NCBI GenBank assembly: GCA_002405475.1
Contig: DHLX01000036.1
Location: 34,856-98,855, forward strand
From: Burkholderiales bacterium UBA4657
GTDB lineage: Bacteria; Pseudomonadota; Gammaproteobacteria; Burkholderiales; Burkholderiaceae_E
Length of the DNA stretch: 64,000 bases
Direction: 5' to 3'
Shown: positions 51,586-60,918 of the stretch, piece by piece
Numbering within the stretch: the first letter of the stretch is position 1
How the letters are laid out: each line of letters begins with the position of its first letter
Position numbers and translations under genes: made by a program
Notes under the pieces: model-generated
The model's database searches: none
What the model was told of the DNA's origin: nothing
What the model saw: the letters and a program-made list of their open reading frames with translations, nothing else

Positions 51586-52222
51586 GAGCCACACCCAGCC
51601 ACTCCAACAGCTTGTCGTCGGCCTGCTCCAGTCCGGCTCGGTTCAAAGCTGAAAACAGTTGGACGCTATGCACTGAACCTTCGAAGGCACGGCGTACGAC
51701 AGCCAAGGTTTGTGCCATTTCGCTGCGGTTCAATTTATCTGCCTTGGTCAGCAAAGCATGAACCGGACGACCGCTAGGTTCAACCCAGTCTAGCAGTTGT
51801 AAATCCAGATCAGTCAAGGGACGACGCGCATCCATGATCAGCACAACCCCACGCAACGCCTGGCGTTGGCGCAAATACTGGCCCAACAACTGGTCCCAGC
51901 TGGCGCGTGTGGCTTTATCTGCCGCTGCATAACCATAGCCTGGCAAATCTACCAGATAGCCATAGCGTCGTTCACGATCTGATACAGCAAAAAAATTCAG
52001 ATGCTGGGTTCTACCCGGCGTTTTACTCGAAAATGCCAGACGTTTCTGGTTACACAAAATGTTAATTGCTGTCGATTTTCCTGCATTGGATCGACCAACG
52101 AACGCAATTTCCGGAAGCGTGCCGGACTGCCAATCACCGTCTGGCAGACCCGCCTCAGGTAATTGGGCCAGAGACGAGGCGGTGACAAAAAATCGGGTGT
52201 GATGCAACAAACTGGGACGCAT
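51548..52222 (-). CDS. engB: Ribosome biogenesis GTPase EngB/YihA
   Basis: A 224-residue GTPase with P-loop VGRSNAGKSTAIN, switch II VDLPGYGYAAADK, and TKADKL for guanine recognition. EngB is needed for 50S maturation and is often essential. Its last codons lie within the candidate sRNA terminator. It is divergent from the cytochrome c4 gene. Confidence 0.95.
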   Translation of the reverse strand: MRPSLLHHTRFFVTASSLAQLPEAGLPDGDWQSGTLPEIAFVGRSNAGKSTAINILCNQKRLAFSSKTPGRTQHLNFFAVSDRERRYGYLVDLPGYGYAAADKATRASWDQLLGQYLRQRQALRGVVLIMDARRPLTDLDLQLLDWVEPSGRPVHALLTKADKLNRSEMAQTLAVVRRAFEGSVHSVQLFSALNRAGLEQADDKLLEWLGVAQKKNPGESVTGV

Positions 52223-52249
52223 GGTGACAGGCCTAATAAAAAGAGGGTT

Positions 52250-52255
52250 TATAAT
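52250..52255 (+). promoter_or_regulatory. -10 element candidate for the cytochrome c4 gene
   Basis: A perfect TATAAT lies 31 bases before the cytochrome ATG in the short divergent region with engB. No good -35 is found at 16-18 bases; GTGACA at 52224-52229 is 20 bases away. Confidence 0.35.
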
Positions 52256-52286
52256 AAGCGGTTTGCTTCAAATCGAGGATAAAGTG

Positions 52287-52934
52287 ATGAAACGAGCGTT
52301 TTTGGGAGCAGTATTTTGTTCTGCGGTCATGACCCTGGCGGCAACGCAAGCTTTGGCTCAATCACAGCCACCATTGCAGAAGCCCGATATCGCCCGTGGC
52401 CAGGCTGCTGCTGCCGTATGTATGGCTTGTCATGGTGCTGATGGTAACTCGCCCTCTGCTGCCTTTCCCAAGCTGGCCGGTCAGCATTATGACTACATCG
52501 TCAAACAGTTAAACAATTTCAAGGTCAAGCCGGGTGCTACCAAAGCCGAACGCGAAAACGCGCAAATGGCGCCGTTCGCAGCCTCCCTGTCTGAGCAGCA
52601 GATACGCGATCTGGCGGCTTTCTACGCGGCACAAAAAAAACAGCCTGCTGTAGCCAGAAACAAGGACTCTTATGAACTTGGCAAACAAATTTACCGCGCT
52701 GGCATCGCAGCGAAAAATGTGCCTGCCTGCGCGGCCTGCCACGGACCGGCAGCAGCAGGAATCCCGGCTCAATATCCTCGCCTGGGTGGGCAATGGGCTG
52801 AGTATACCGAGGCTCAGATGATTGCATTCCGTCAGGGAACGCGCCTTAACAACGCAGTCATGTCAGCAGTCGCCGCACGCATGTCAGACGCAGAAATCAA
52901 GGCCGTTTCTGATTATATTGCCGGGTTGCGTTGA
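52287..52934 (+). CDS. Diheme cytochrome c4-like protein
   Basis: A 215-residue periplasmic protein with signal peptide (about residues 1-24, ending ALAQ) and two heme attachment sites, CMACH and CAACH, in two similar domains (GQAAAAVCMACHGADG; GIAAKNVPACAACHGPAAAG). Distal Met ligands occur after each (for example QMAPFA, NAVMSAVA). Cytochrome c4 passes electrons to terminal oxidases. The start is the ATG at 52287, preceded by GAGGAT. Its hemes would be attached by the ResB/CcsA genes immediately downstream. Confidence 0.93.
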   Translation: MKRAFLGAVFCSAVMTLAATQALAQSQPPLQKPDIARGQAAAAVCMACHGADGNSPSAAFPKLAGQHYDYIVKQLNNFKVKPGATKAERENAQMAPFAASLSEQQIRDLAAFYAAQKKQPAVARNKDSYELGKQIYRAGIAAKNVPACAACHGPAAAGIPAQYPRLGGQWAEYTEAQMIAFRQGTRLNNAVMSAVAARMSDAEIKAVSDYIAGLR

Positions 52935-52958
52935 ATTTTCTGTCTGTTGTGTGGTCAC

Positions 52959-52993
52959 AAAGGCAGCCTCGAATTACTGAGGCTGCCTTTTTT
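52959..52993 (+). terminator. Intrinsic terminator of the cytochrome c4 gene
   Basis: AAAGGCAGCCTC (52959-52970) pairs with GAGGCTGCCTTT (52979-52990) in a 12-bp perfect stem with an 8-base loop, followed by further T residues. It separates the cytochrome transcript from resB. Confidence 0.9.
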
Positions 52994-53010
52994 GTTGCAA
53001 GCCAAGCCTT

Positions 53011-55149
53011 ATGTCTTTCGACCCTGATTCTATTACCACGCGCGGCATAGAGCTCAAGCGCGGTGCCACATGGTGGCGCCAGAGCATTGAATTGCTAAGT
53101 TCTATGCGCTTCGCCATCTCGGTGCTGGTCGTGATCGCCATCGCCAGTGTCATCGGCACTGTAGTGCAGCAAAACCAGCCCATGATCAATTATGTGAATC
53201 AATTCGGCCCATTCTGGTTCGAGTTATTCAAAAAACTGGGCCTATATTCGGTCTACTCTGCCACCTGGTTTTTTGTTTTACTAACTTTTCTGGTGGTTTC
53301 CACTTCGCTCTGCATTATCCGCAATGCGCCAAAATTTTTACGCGAAGTTCGCGATATGCGTGACAACGTCAGAGAAGCCAGCCTGCGGGCATTCGGGCAT
53401 AAATACGAAGCCGACACCACCATGAGCCGGGCTGACAGTGTAAGACAGCTGGAAAAGATACTACGTGAGCGCGGTTTTCAGGTTAAACAAAAAGCGCATG
53501 AGGGCGCTACCCTGTTAGCAGCCAAAGCCGGCAGCAGCAACCGCCTGGGCTATATCGCAGCCCATGCATCTATCGTCATTATGGCAGCCGGTTATCTGTT
53601 GGATACTGATCTGCCCATGCGGGTACAAATGTGGTGGCAGGACAAGCATCCGGTAGTCACCGGTTCGGCTCTGATTACCGAAGTGCCACCCGCCTCACAC
53701 TTTGGACCCAACAATTTGAGTTTCCGTGCCAACGCACTGATTCCTGAAGGCCAGGAAACGGATGTCGCCATTATCAATTATCGTGATGGTGCCTTTATTC
53801 AAGACTTGCCTTTCACGCTCAAGCTAGAAAAATTTCATGTCGAGTACTACCCAACCGGCATGCCGCGTTCTTTTGTCAGTGATGTGATCCTGACCGATAA
53901 AATCAGCGGTGAAGTGATTACCCGTTCCATTGAGGTCAATAAACCCTTGATTCATCGTGGTATTGCCATCTATCAATCCAGCTTTGATGACGGTGGTTCG
54001 GCCTTGAAGTTGGTGGGGCACCCCATGCGGGGTGCCAGCTTTTATGAGTTTCCATTTATAGGCAACGTGGGTCAAAATGCCAATTTGACACGCGACGGCG
54101 ATAAAAACCAGTACATGGTGGAATTCACGGCCCTGCGTGTCATTAACGTGGAAAATTTGCCGGGGCAGGACAACCAGACCAGAGCTACAGAAAAGCGTCT
54201 GCAAGACCATGTAGCGAATGTCGTGGCATCCACCACCAAACCCACCCGAACCGCCCATTTACGTAACGTCGGGCCCAGTGTTCAGTACAAGATACGCGAT
54301 GCGGCAGGACAGGCACGCGAATACCACAACTATATGCTGCCATTTGAACTGGATGGACGCATGGTGTTTTTAAGCGGGATGCGTGACAACCCTAATGACG
54401 ACTTCAAATACTTACGCATCCCAGCTGACCAGGACTCGAGCCCGAAGGAGTTCATGCGTTTACGTGCCGCCCTGCAAAATCCCGTATTGCGCCAGGCGGC
54501 GGCTAGCCGTTTCGCCAAAAAATCCATTGCTGCGGGTCAATCCAGTGCCATGGAACAGCCCTTGAGAGACTCGGCTGATCGTAGTTTGGGAATATTTGCA
54601 CAAGGCGGATTTCAAGCAGTCGCCCAGTTTGTTGAACGCAGCGTGCCGCAGCAAGAACAACAAAAGGCAGCCGAAGTTCTTATCCGGATTTTACAAGGCA
54701 GCATGTGGGAATTATGGCAAACCGCACGCGAGCAGGATAAGCTGCCTGTCATGCAAGGGAATGATGACAACGGCGCCTGGCTACAGGCCAGCCTGAATGC
54801 CTTGTCAGACAGCTTTCTCTATGGTGCGCCGGTGATGCTGACATTGAAAGAGTTTGAGCATGTTCAGGCCAGCGTATTCCAGATGACCCGTGCGCCAGGA
54901 ACCAGTACGGTCTATCTGGGCTGCCTGTTGCTGGTCATAGGCATTTTTGCCATGTTTTATGTACGCGAACGACGAATCTGGATATGGGTCAAAGACCAGC
55001 CACCAGGGACACGCTGGCTGATGGCCATGTCTTCGACGCGGCGCACCCTGGATTTTGAAAAAGAGTTCACACAATTGCGTGAAGCGCTGCAGCAGGCGAC
55101 ACAGCCAGTTGCAGCGAATATCGATCCAACCAAAGGAACGGCGTCATGA
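53011..55149 (+). CDS. resB: Cytochrome c biogenesis protein ResB
   Basis: A 712-residue membrane protein of the system II cytochrome c synthetase. Membrane helices occur near residues 31-52 (MRFAISVLVVIAIASVIGTV), 80-100 (ATWFFVLLTFLVVSTSLCI), about 185 and about 635; the large periplasmic domain between the last two is typical. With CcsA it delivers heme and ligates it to apocytochromes. The downstream gene overlaps by four bases (ATGA). Confidence 0.94.
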   Translation: MSFDPDSITTRGIELKRGATWWRQSIELLSSMRFAISVLVVIAIASVIGTVVQQNQPMINYVNQFGPFWFELFKKLGLYSVYSATWFFVLLTFLVVSTSLCIIRNAPKFLREVRDMRDNVREASLRAFGHKYEADTTMSRADSVRQLEKILRERGFQVKQKAHEGATLLAAKAGSSNRLGYIAAHASIVIMAAGYLLDTDLPMRVQMWWQDKHPVVTGSALITEVPPASHFGPNNLSFRANALIPEGQETDVAIINYRDGAFIQDLPFTLKLEKFHVEYYPTGMPRSFVSDVILTDKISGEVITRSIEVNKPLIHRGIAIYQSSFDDGGSALKLVGHPMRGASFYEFPFIGNVGQNANLTRDGDKNQYMVEFTALRVINVENLPGQDNQTRATEKRLQDHVANVVASTTKPTRTAHLRNVGPSVQYKIRDAAGQAREYHNYMLPFELDGRMVFLSGMRDNPNDDFKYLRIPADQDSSPKEFMRLRAALQNPVLRQAAASRFAKKSIAAGQSSAMEQPLRDSADRSLGIFAQGGFQAVAQFVERSVPQQEQQKAAEVLIRILQGSMWELWQTAREQDKLPVMQGNDDNGAWLQASLNALSDSFLYGAPVMLTLKEFEHVQASVFQMTRAPGTSTVYLGCLLLVIGIFAMFYVRERRIWIWVKDQPPGTRWLMAMSSTRRTLDFEKEFTQLREALQQATQPVAANIDPTKGTAS

Positions 55150-56420
55150 TGTATCTGAGCAGACTGAATTTCAAGGACTGGAGCTATGCAGGATTGCTGC
55201 TTGTGGCCGCCTTACTGGCCTTCGTGCAATATGCTGGCAAGATGAACCGGTATGAAGAAATCATACTGGCAGCTTGCGTGCCAGCAACGGTCTGGCTGGG
55301 CTGGCAGTTCAAACCCTTGCGCTGGTTCGTACCCGCGGTCGGCCTGCTTTCCTTGTGGGCCATACAGCTCTATGGCGGAGATCTCTCGCGTAATACCGAG
55401 TCATTCTGGTTGAAATACTTCATTGCCAGTCAAAGCGCCATCTTATGGATGTGTGCCTTGTATTTTCTGGCGACATTCATGTATTGGGTCGGTCTCATCG
55501 CGCGCAGCAATACCGCAGCGCAAATGGCTTCCTGGTTCACCTGGGCCGCAACCCTTATGGGCTTTGTCGGGTTAATGGTACGGTGGTATGAAAGCCATCA
55601 GATGGGACCAGGCATGGGCTACATCCCAGTGAGCAACCTGTATGAAGTGTTCGTACTATTCTGTCTCGTTACCGCCTTGTTTTATTTGTATTACGAACTT
55701 AAATATGAAACACGCGCCCTGGGCGGATTTGTATTGCTGATTATTACCGCGGCTGTAGGTTTTTTGTTGTGGTACACCTTTGATCGCAATGCCCATGAGA
55801 TACAGCCTTTGGTTCCCGCCCTGCAAAGCTGGTGGATGAAGATTCACGTACCGGCCAACTTTATTGGCTATGGCACTTTCAGCATAGCGGCCATGGTGGC
55901 CTTTGCCTATTTGATTAAACAGAACGCCGAAACCAGTAACTGGCTCAAGCTGGCACCACTCTTCGTTTTTGGTGTCCTGCTGGCGATGGAGCCCTTGATA
56001 TTCCGCTTCGAAAAAACCAGCAACTACTGGATGCTGTATTTTGCAGTGGCAGTTACCTTGTCGGGTGCGATTATTGGTTTCCGCCGTCGTATTGCCGCAG
56101 TTCTGCCGGATTTTGAAGTGCTGGATGACATCATGTACAAGGCGATTGCCGTCGGCTTCGCCTTCTTCACCATTGCAACCATATTGGGTGCACTCTGGGC
56201 GGCCGAAGCCTGGGGGGCCTATTGGCAGTGGGACCCCAAAGAAACCTGGGCTCTGATTGTCTGGCTCAATTATGCCGCGTGGTTACACCTGCGCCTGATG
56301 AAGGGGCTGCGTGGCACTCTGGCCGCGTACTGGGCCCTGGTCGGATTATTGATTACCGGGTTCGCCTTTCTGGGTGTTAACATGTTTCTGAGTGGCCTGC
56401 ACAGCTATGGCGAGCTGTAA
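55146..56420 (+). CDS. ccsA: Cytochrome c biogenesis protein CcsA (ResC)
   Basis: A 424-residue heme-handling membrane protein (named CcsB in some databases). The WWD heme-binding motif is visible in WGAYWQWDPKETWALIVWLN, and conserved His residues occur in the flanking helices (MKIHVPANFIGYG, AAWLHLRLM). About nine to ten helices. Start overlaps the resB stop; both form the heme-ligation complex. Confidence 0.95.
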   Translation: MMYLSRLNFKDWSYAGLLLVAALLAFVQYAGKMNRYEEIILAACVPATVWLGWQFKPLRWFVPAVGLLSLWAIQLYGGDLSRNTESFWLKYFIASQSAILWMCALYFLATFMYWVGLIARSNTAAQMASWFTWAATLMGFVGLMVRWYESHQMGPGMGYIPVSNLYEVFVLFCLVTALFYLYYELKYETRALGGFVLLIITAAVGFLLWYTFDRNAHEIQPLVPALQSWWMKIHVPANFIGYGTFSIAAMVAFAYLIKQNAETSNWLKLAPLFVFGVLLAMEPLIFRFEKTSNYWMLYFAVAVTLSGAIIGFRRRIAAVLPDFEVLDDIMYKAIAVGFAFFTIATILGALWAAEAWGAYWQWDPKETWALIVWLNYAAWLHLRLMKGLRGTLAAYWALVGLLITGFAFLGVNMFLSGLHSYGEL

Positions 56421-56461
56421 GTTGTCGCGGCTTGGTACGACTACCTGGCAAGGAGAAAGTC

Positions 56462-57451
56462 ATGACCATCATTCGAGTCTCAGACCAGTCTTTTGAAAGC
56501 GGAATCGCACCCTCAGAGATTACTCCTCGCGCCACGTATGAGGAGCGGCGCCAGTTGCTCAAATCTATGGCACTGGGTGGACTTGGCTCATTAAGCATAT
56601 GGGCACAGCGCGATGCTCTTGGACAGGGCAACTCAACGGACGGGCGCCCAAGATTGCCTGGCAAGCCGTCCATTTTATCCACCATGGAACGCCCTGCCCC
56701 CTATAAAGACGCTACCACCTATAACAATTTTTATGAATTTGGCACCGACAAATCAGACCCGGCACGTAATGCCGGGCGACTGAGAACACGTCCCTGGACC
56801 GTCAGTATCGAAGGTGAAGTACGCAAGCCGGGGATTTATGACATTGACACTTTACTCAAGTTAGCCCCGATGGAGGAGCGCGTATATCGTCTACGCTGCG
56901 TCGAAGGCTGGAGCATGGTCATACCCTGGGTTGGTTACTCACTGAATGAATTAATCAAAGTCGTTGAGCCGACCGGCAACGCTAAATTCGTCGAATTTAC
57001 AACGGCGACGCAACGTGACACGATGAATGGTCTGCGCTCCCCGGTGCTGAATTGGCCGTATGTCGAGGCTTTAAGAATGGACGAAGCACAACATTTGCTG
57101 AGCATGCTGGTGTTCGGCATGTACGGTGAAGTGTTGCCTAATCAAAATGGTGCTCCTTTGCGCCTGGCCGTACCCTGGAAATATGGGTTCAAATCAATTA
57201 AATCGATTGTCAAAATTCGCTTTGCTGAACAACAACCCGTGACCTCATGGGTCAGATCTGCGCCCAAGGAATATGGTTTTTATGCCAACGTCAATCCGGC
57301 GGTCGATCATCCGCGCTGGAGCCAGGCGACAGAACGAAGAATTCCTGATGATGGTCTGTTCAGTCCGAAACGCAAAACCCTGATGTTCAATGGCTATGCA
57401 GCACAGGTAGCCTCGCTATATACCGGTATGGATTTGAGTCAATTTTATTGA
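56462..57451 (+). CDS. msrP: Periplasmic methionine sulfoxide reductase catalytic subunit MsrP
   Basis: A 329-residue molybdopterin enzyme (formerly YedY) repairing oxidised Met in periplasmic proteins. A twin-arginine leader (ERRQLLKSMALGGLGSLSI) directs Tat export. The Mo-ligand Cys lies in VYRLRCVEGWSMVIPWVG, and FKSIKSIVKIRF is the conserved distal motif. AAGGAGAAAGTC precedes the ATG at 56462. The membrane partner msrQ follows after three bases. Confidence 0.96.
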   Translation: MTIIRVSDQSFESGIAPSEITPRATYEERRQLLKSMALGGLGSLSIWAQRDALGQGNSTDGRPRLPGKPSILSTMERPAPYKDATTYNNFYEFGTDKSDPARNAGRLRTRPWTVSIEGEVRKPGIYDIDTLLKLAPMEERVYRLRCVEGWSMVIPWVGYSLNELIKVVEPTGNAKFVEFTTATQRDTMNGLRSPVLNWPYVEALRMDEAQHLLSMLVFGMYGEVLPNQNGAPLRLAVPWKYGFKSIKSIVKIRFAEQQPVTSWVRSAPKEYGFYANVNPAVDHPRWSQATERRIPDDGLFSPKRKTLMFNGYAAQVASLYTGMDLSQFY

Positions 57452-57454
57452 GTC

Positions 57455-58078
57455 ATGCCAGCGTTCCACTTTGATATCAAAGTCCTACCAGCCCAGGGTA
57501 TTATCACCGTCAAAATTATTGTCTGGTTATTGGCGTTATGGCCATTCCTGGCTCTGGTTTATGGAGTGCTGACACAACAGCTAGGCCCGAATCCGGTTGA
57601 AACATTAACCCGCGATACTGGCTGGTGGACCTTGGTACTGTTATGCGTCACCCTCAGTGTGACTCCTCTGCGCAAAACCTTGAAATGGCCATGGCTGATC
57701 CGCCTACGCCGTTTACTGGGTCTGTTTGCTTTTTTTTATGCCTGTCTGCATTTCACCACCTGGCTCTGGTTCGACCATTTTTTTGACCTGCTATCCCTAT
57801 TAAATGATGTGATCAAGCGTCCGTTCATCACCGTCGGCTTCGTGGCTTTCGTCATGCTGGTTCCTTTGGCATTAACAAGCAGCAATGCCATGGTAAGGCG
57901 CCTGGGAGGAAAGCGCTGGCAATATTTACACCGCCTGGTTTACCTCATTCTTCCTTTGGGTGTACTGCATTTCTGGTGGCATAAGGCCGGGAAAAATGAT
58001 TTCACCGAGCCAATTGTGTTTGTACTGATTGTCTTACTGTTACTGGCCATACGGGTCTGGTGGCGCTGGCGTACATAA
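57455..58078 (+). CDS. msrQ: Heme-binding membrane subunit MsrQ
   Basis: A 207-residue, six-helix membrane protein that passes electrons from the quinone pool to MsrP. The ferric-reductase-like core shows RRLLGLFAFFYACLHFTTWL and KRWQYLHRLVYLILPLGVLH, whose His residues bind heme. Confidence 0.94.
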   Translation: MPAFHFDIKVLPAQGIITVKIIVWLLALWPFLALVYGVLTQQLGPNPVETLTRDTGWWTLVLLCVTLSVTPLRKTLKWPWLIRLRRLLGLFAFFYACLHFTTWLWFDHFFDLLSLLNDVIKRPFITVGFVAFVMLVPLALTSSNAMVRRLGGKRWQYLHRLVYLILPLGVLHFWWHKAGKNDFTEPIVFVLIVLLLLAIRVWWRWRT

Positions 58079-58098
58079 ATGTTTATGCTTGGCATTGA

Positions 58099-59223
58099 AT
58101 GAATACTCATACGAACAAAGCGCCCGCCATAAACGCCCTGGGAGTCTTGCGGTCAGAGCACGAGCAGACCATCCTGGATCTGCAAGGAGCCTGGAATCTC
58201 AACTCGCTTGCCGACGCAGAAGCACTGCTAAAAAGCGTTACTGCTGTCAATCAAATCAATGGCCGTTCTTTAACGGCTCTGGACACCGCTGCTGCCGGTC
58301 TGTTGTTGTCTTTGGCGCAGCGTCACGTCGGACTAACGTGGTCTGGATTCTCGGAATCGCACGAACGGGTCCTGAGTCTGGTGCGAACTCGCCTAAGCCA
58401 GGCCGGAGAAAAGCCTAGCGCCAGTTTGCGTCAGACCCTGGCACAACTGGGTGTTCGCGTCTGGAAAACAGGACAATTATTGGTAGGACATATTGACTAC
58501 CTGGGTCGGATCTTTGTTTCCATCGTGTCCCTGTTCGGCCAACCCAAAGCCTTGCGCTGGCGTGAAACCGCGTCCCAGTTCCAGCAGATCGGACTCAATG
58601 CCGTACCTGTCGTTATGCTGGTGACTTTTCTGATAGGTATTGTCTTTGCTTATTTGCTCGGATTACAGGCACAGCAATATGGCGCCAACCTGTACGTTGT
58701 CGATGGTGTTGCGATTGGCATGGCGCGTGAACTGGCACCGATCATCGTGGCGACCATCGTAGCCGGTCGATCAGGTGCAGCATTTACTGCCCAGCTCGGT
58801 ACCATGCGCCTGACAGAAGAAATAGACGCCATCCGCACCCTGGGTCTATCACCCATGTATGTACTGGTTTTGCCACGCGTGCTGGCTATTACTGTCGCTT
58901 TACCTTTGCTGGTTTTTCTGGGCAATGTCGCGAGTTTGGGCGGTGCCATGGCGGTCTGCGCCTCGATGCTGGAAGTCACCCCCACTACCTTCATAGAACG
59001 GGTTCATCTCGGCCTCGATCTAGATCATGTCTATGCCGGGTTGATAAAGGCGCCGGTTTTTGCGCTGGCGATAGCTGTCATTGGCTGTCGCATGGGTATG
59101 AGTGTCAGCCGCGACACGCGCTCGATTGGAATGTCGACCACTTCCACTGTGGTACAAAGTATTGTGGCGGTGATTTTGCTCGACGCCGGATTTGCCGTCT
59201 TTTTCGAGGAGATTGATTTTTGA
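58099..59223 (+). CDS. MlaE-type ABC permease with N-terminal STAS domain
   Basis: A 374-residue protein. Residues about 20-100 form a STAS-like domain (TILDLQGAWNLNSLADAEAL, LTALDTAAAGLLLSL), which in E. coli Mla is the separate protein MlaB. Residues 140-374 form the MlaE permease with signatures ARELAPIIVATIVAGRSGAA and MRLTEEIDAIRTLGLSP. It belongs to an MCE-type lipid transporter moving phospholipids or other lipids between membranes. The next gene overlaps its stop codon. Confidence 0.93.
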   Translation: MNTHTNKAPAINALGVLRSEHEQTILDLQGAWNLNSLADAEALLKSVTAVNQINGRSLTALDTAAAGLLLSLAQRHVGLTWSGFSESHERVLSLVRTRLSQAGEKPSASLRQTLAQLGVRVWKTGQLLVGHIDYLGRIFVSIVSLFGQPKALRWRETASQFQQIGLNAVPVVMLVTFLIGIVFAYLLGLQAQQYGANLYVVDGVAIGMARELAPIIVATIVAGRSGAAFTAQLGTMRLTEEIDAIRTLGLSPMYVLVLPRVLAITVALPLLVFLGNVASLGGAMAVCASMLEVTPTTFIERVHLGLDLDHVYAGLIKAPVFALAIAVIGCRMGMSVSRDTRSIGMSTTSTVVQSIVAVILLDAGFAVFFEEIDF

Positions 59224-59981
59224 ACGATCAAGCCGTCATCGAGGTATGCAACATAGTGACGCGGTTTGGTCATCAAACTGTTCATGAGGGTGTTTCGTTC
59301 CGGGTACAGCGCGGAGAACTGGTCGCCCTAATTGGCGGCAGTGGCAGTGGCAAATCGGTTCTGGTACGGGAAATTATCGGCCTGCTCAAACCAACGGCTG
59401 GGCAAGTCAAATTGCTGGGACAGGATATGTGGGCAGCGAGCGAGTCGGCTCGGGCTCAGCTGCGCCGTCGCTTTGGTATGATGTTTCAGGATGGTGCATT
59501 ATTCTCATCACTGACCGTAGCACAGAATATTGCGGTTCCGCTGAAGGAACATACAATGCTGCCTGCCAGTCTGATTGATACTGTCGTCGATGTCAGACTA
59601 GCCCTGGCAGGCTTGCCGCGTGCCGCAGGTGCCAAACTGCCTAGCGAGCTGTCCGGCGGTATGCGAAAGCGTGCCGCAGTAGCCAGAGCCTTGGCTCTGG
59701 AACCGGAAATTCTGTTTCTTGATGAGCCGACCTCAGGGTTGGATCCGATTACAGCACGCGCCTTTGATCACATGCTGCGCTCTTTGGTCGATGAGTTAGG
59801 CATGACAGTTCTGATCGTCACTCACGATCTGGATACCTTGCTCAACGTGGTTGATCGTGTCATCGTGCTGGGTGCAGGAAAACTGATTATGGAAGGCTCG
59901 ATTGAAGAAGTTGTCAATAGTGAAGACGCGTGGATCAAGGAGTATTTTTCAGTGAGAACACAGATACATCATGGAACCTGA
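59220..59981 (+). CDS. MlaF-type ABC transporter ATPase
   Basis: A 253-residue ATPase with Walker A GGSGSGKSVL, signature LSGGMRKRAAVARAL, Walker B EILFLDEPTSGLDP and H-loop His in VTHDLDTLLN. Translation probably starts at TTG (59220-59222), overlapping the permease stop (TTGA), because the ABC fold begins directly after and GAGGAG lies 6-8 bases upstream; no ATG is suitably placed. Confidence 0.94.
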   Translation: MNDQAVIEVCNIVTRFGHQTVHEGVSFRVQRGELVALIGGSGSGKSVLVREIIGLLKPTAGQVKLLGQDMWAASESARAQLRRRFGMMFQDGALFSSLTVAQNIAVPLKEHTMLPASLIDTVVDVRLALAGLPRAAGAKLPSELSGGMRKRAAVARALALEPEILFLDEPTSGLDPITARAFDHMLRSLVDELGMTVLIVTHDLDTLLNVVDRVIVLGAGKLIMEGSIEEVVNSEDAWIKEYFSVRTQIHHGT

Positions 59982-60918
59982 AGCACGCTATACCCTGATT
60001 GGTGCGGCCCTGCTGATACTGGTAGCGGCGCTGATATCAGTTCTAATCTGGCTGGCACGCGGGGGTAGCCAGGATCAATGGCGAAATTATTCGATCTATT
60101 TTGAGAAACAATCTCTTGATGGATTACAGATTGGTGGCGATGTCACCATGCGCGGCGTCAAAGTCGGGCGGGTTGAGCGATATGAAATCATGCGTAACAA
60201 TATCAACCGCGTTCACGTACTGGTTAGTGTTGATGCTAATACCCCGGTTAGCACCAATACTTCAGCTATAGTGACACGCAATATCCTGACCGGTATTGCA
60301 CGTATAGACCTGATGACACCGGAAAAACCGGGACCGGAACTGACTCAATCTATTGCAGATGAACCGTATCCGGTCATTGCTGAGGGCAAATCAGAATTTG
60401 ATGAAATCACCGGTACGGTCAGTCGCGTGACACAGATAGCCGAATCTTTTCTAGGAAAAGCCGATAACCTGTTAGCTCAGGAGAATCAGGCCAAACTGGT
60501 TGCCCTGATTGATAGTTTGCGCCGCTTAAGCCAGCATCTGGATCAGCGGGTCGAGCGCATTGACCAGGTAGCGCTGGCTGTCACCGCTGCTGCCGCACAA
60601 TTTGAACTCGCAAGTCGCAATACCGCTGAAGCCGCGAGCAAGATCAGTGCCTCGGTGCCTGCTCTCAGTACCCAGACCCAGACCACACTGCAGGAATTTT
60701 CAGATATGGCACGTGTTTTACGCGAACAGACTGAACGTCTGAGTGGGCGGCTGGATAATACGGCCGATAGTGCCCAGCGCCAGCTTGCCGTCACCGCGCG
60801 CGAGCTACGTGCCAGTGCCGAATTGATCGCACGTGCTGCTGACCGCTTGCAGGAACCGCGCGCCGCTCTGCTGGGGCCTGGTGAATCGCAACTTGGACCA
60901 GGAGAAAAACTGAAATGA
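59971..60918 (+). CDS. MlaD/MCE-domain periplasmic protein with long helical tail
   Basis: A 315-residue protein with one N-terminal membrane helix (LIGAALLILVAALISVLIWL) and one MCE domain in about residues 38-125 (LDGLQIGGDVTMRGVKVGRV, ATIVTRNILTGIARIDL region). Residues 150-300 are a long helical, Ala/Gln/Arg-rich region that likely forms a coiled coil. This is about twice the length of E. coli MlaD. Overlaps its neighbours by 11 and 4 bases. Confidence 0.92.
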   Translation: MEPEARYTLIGAALLILVAALISVLIWLARGGSQDQWRNYSIYFEKQSLDGLQIGGDVTMRGVKVGRVERYEIMRNNINRVHVLVSVDANTPVSTNTSAIVTRNILTGIARIDLMTPEKPGPELTQSIADEPYPVIAEGKSEFDEITGTVSRVTQIAESFLGKADNLLAQENQAKLVALIDSLRRLSQHLDQRVERIDQVALAVTAAAAQFELASRNTAEAASKISASVPALSTQTQTTLQEFSDMARVLREQTERLSGRLDNTADSAQRQLAVTARELRASAELIARAADRLQEPRAALLGPGESQLGPGEKLK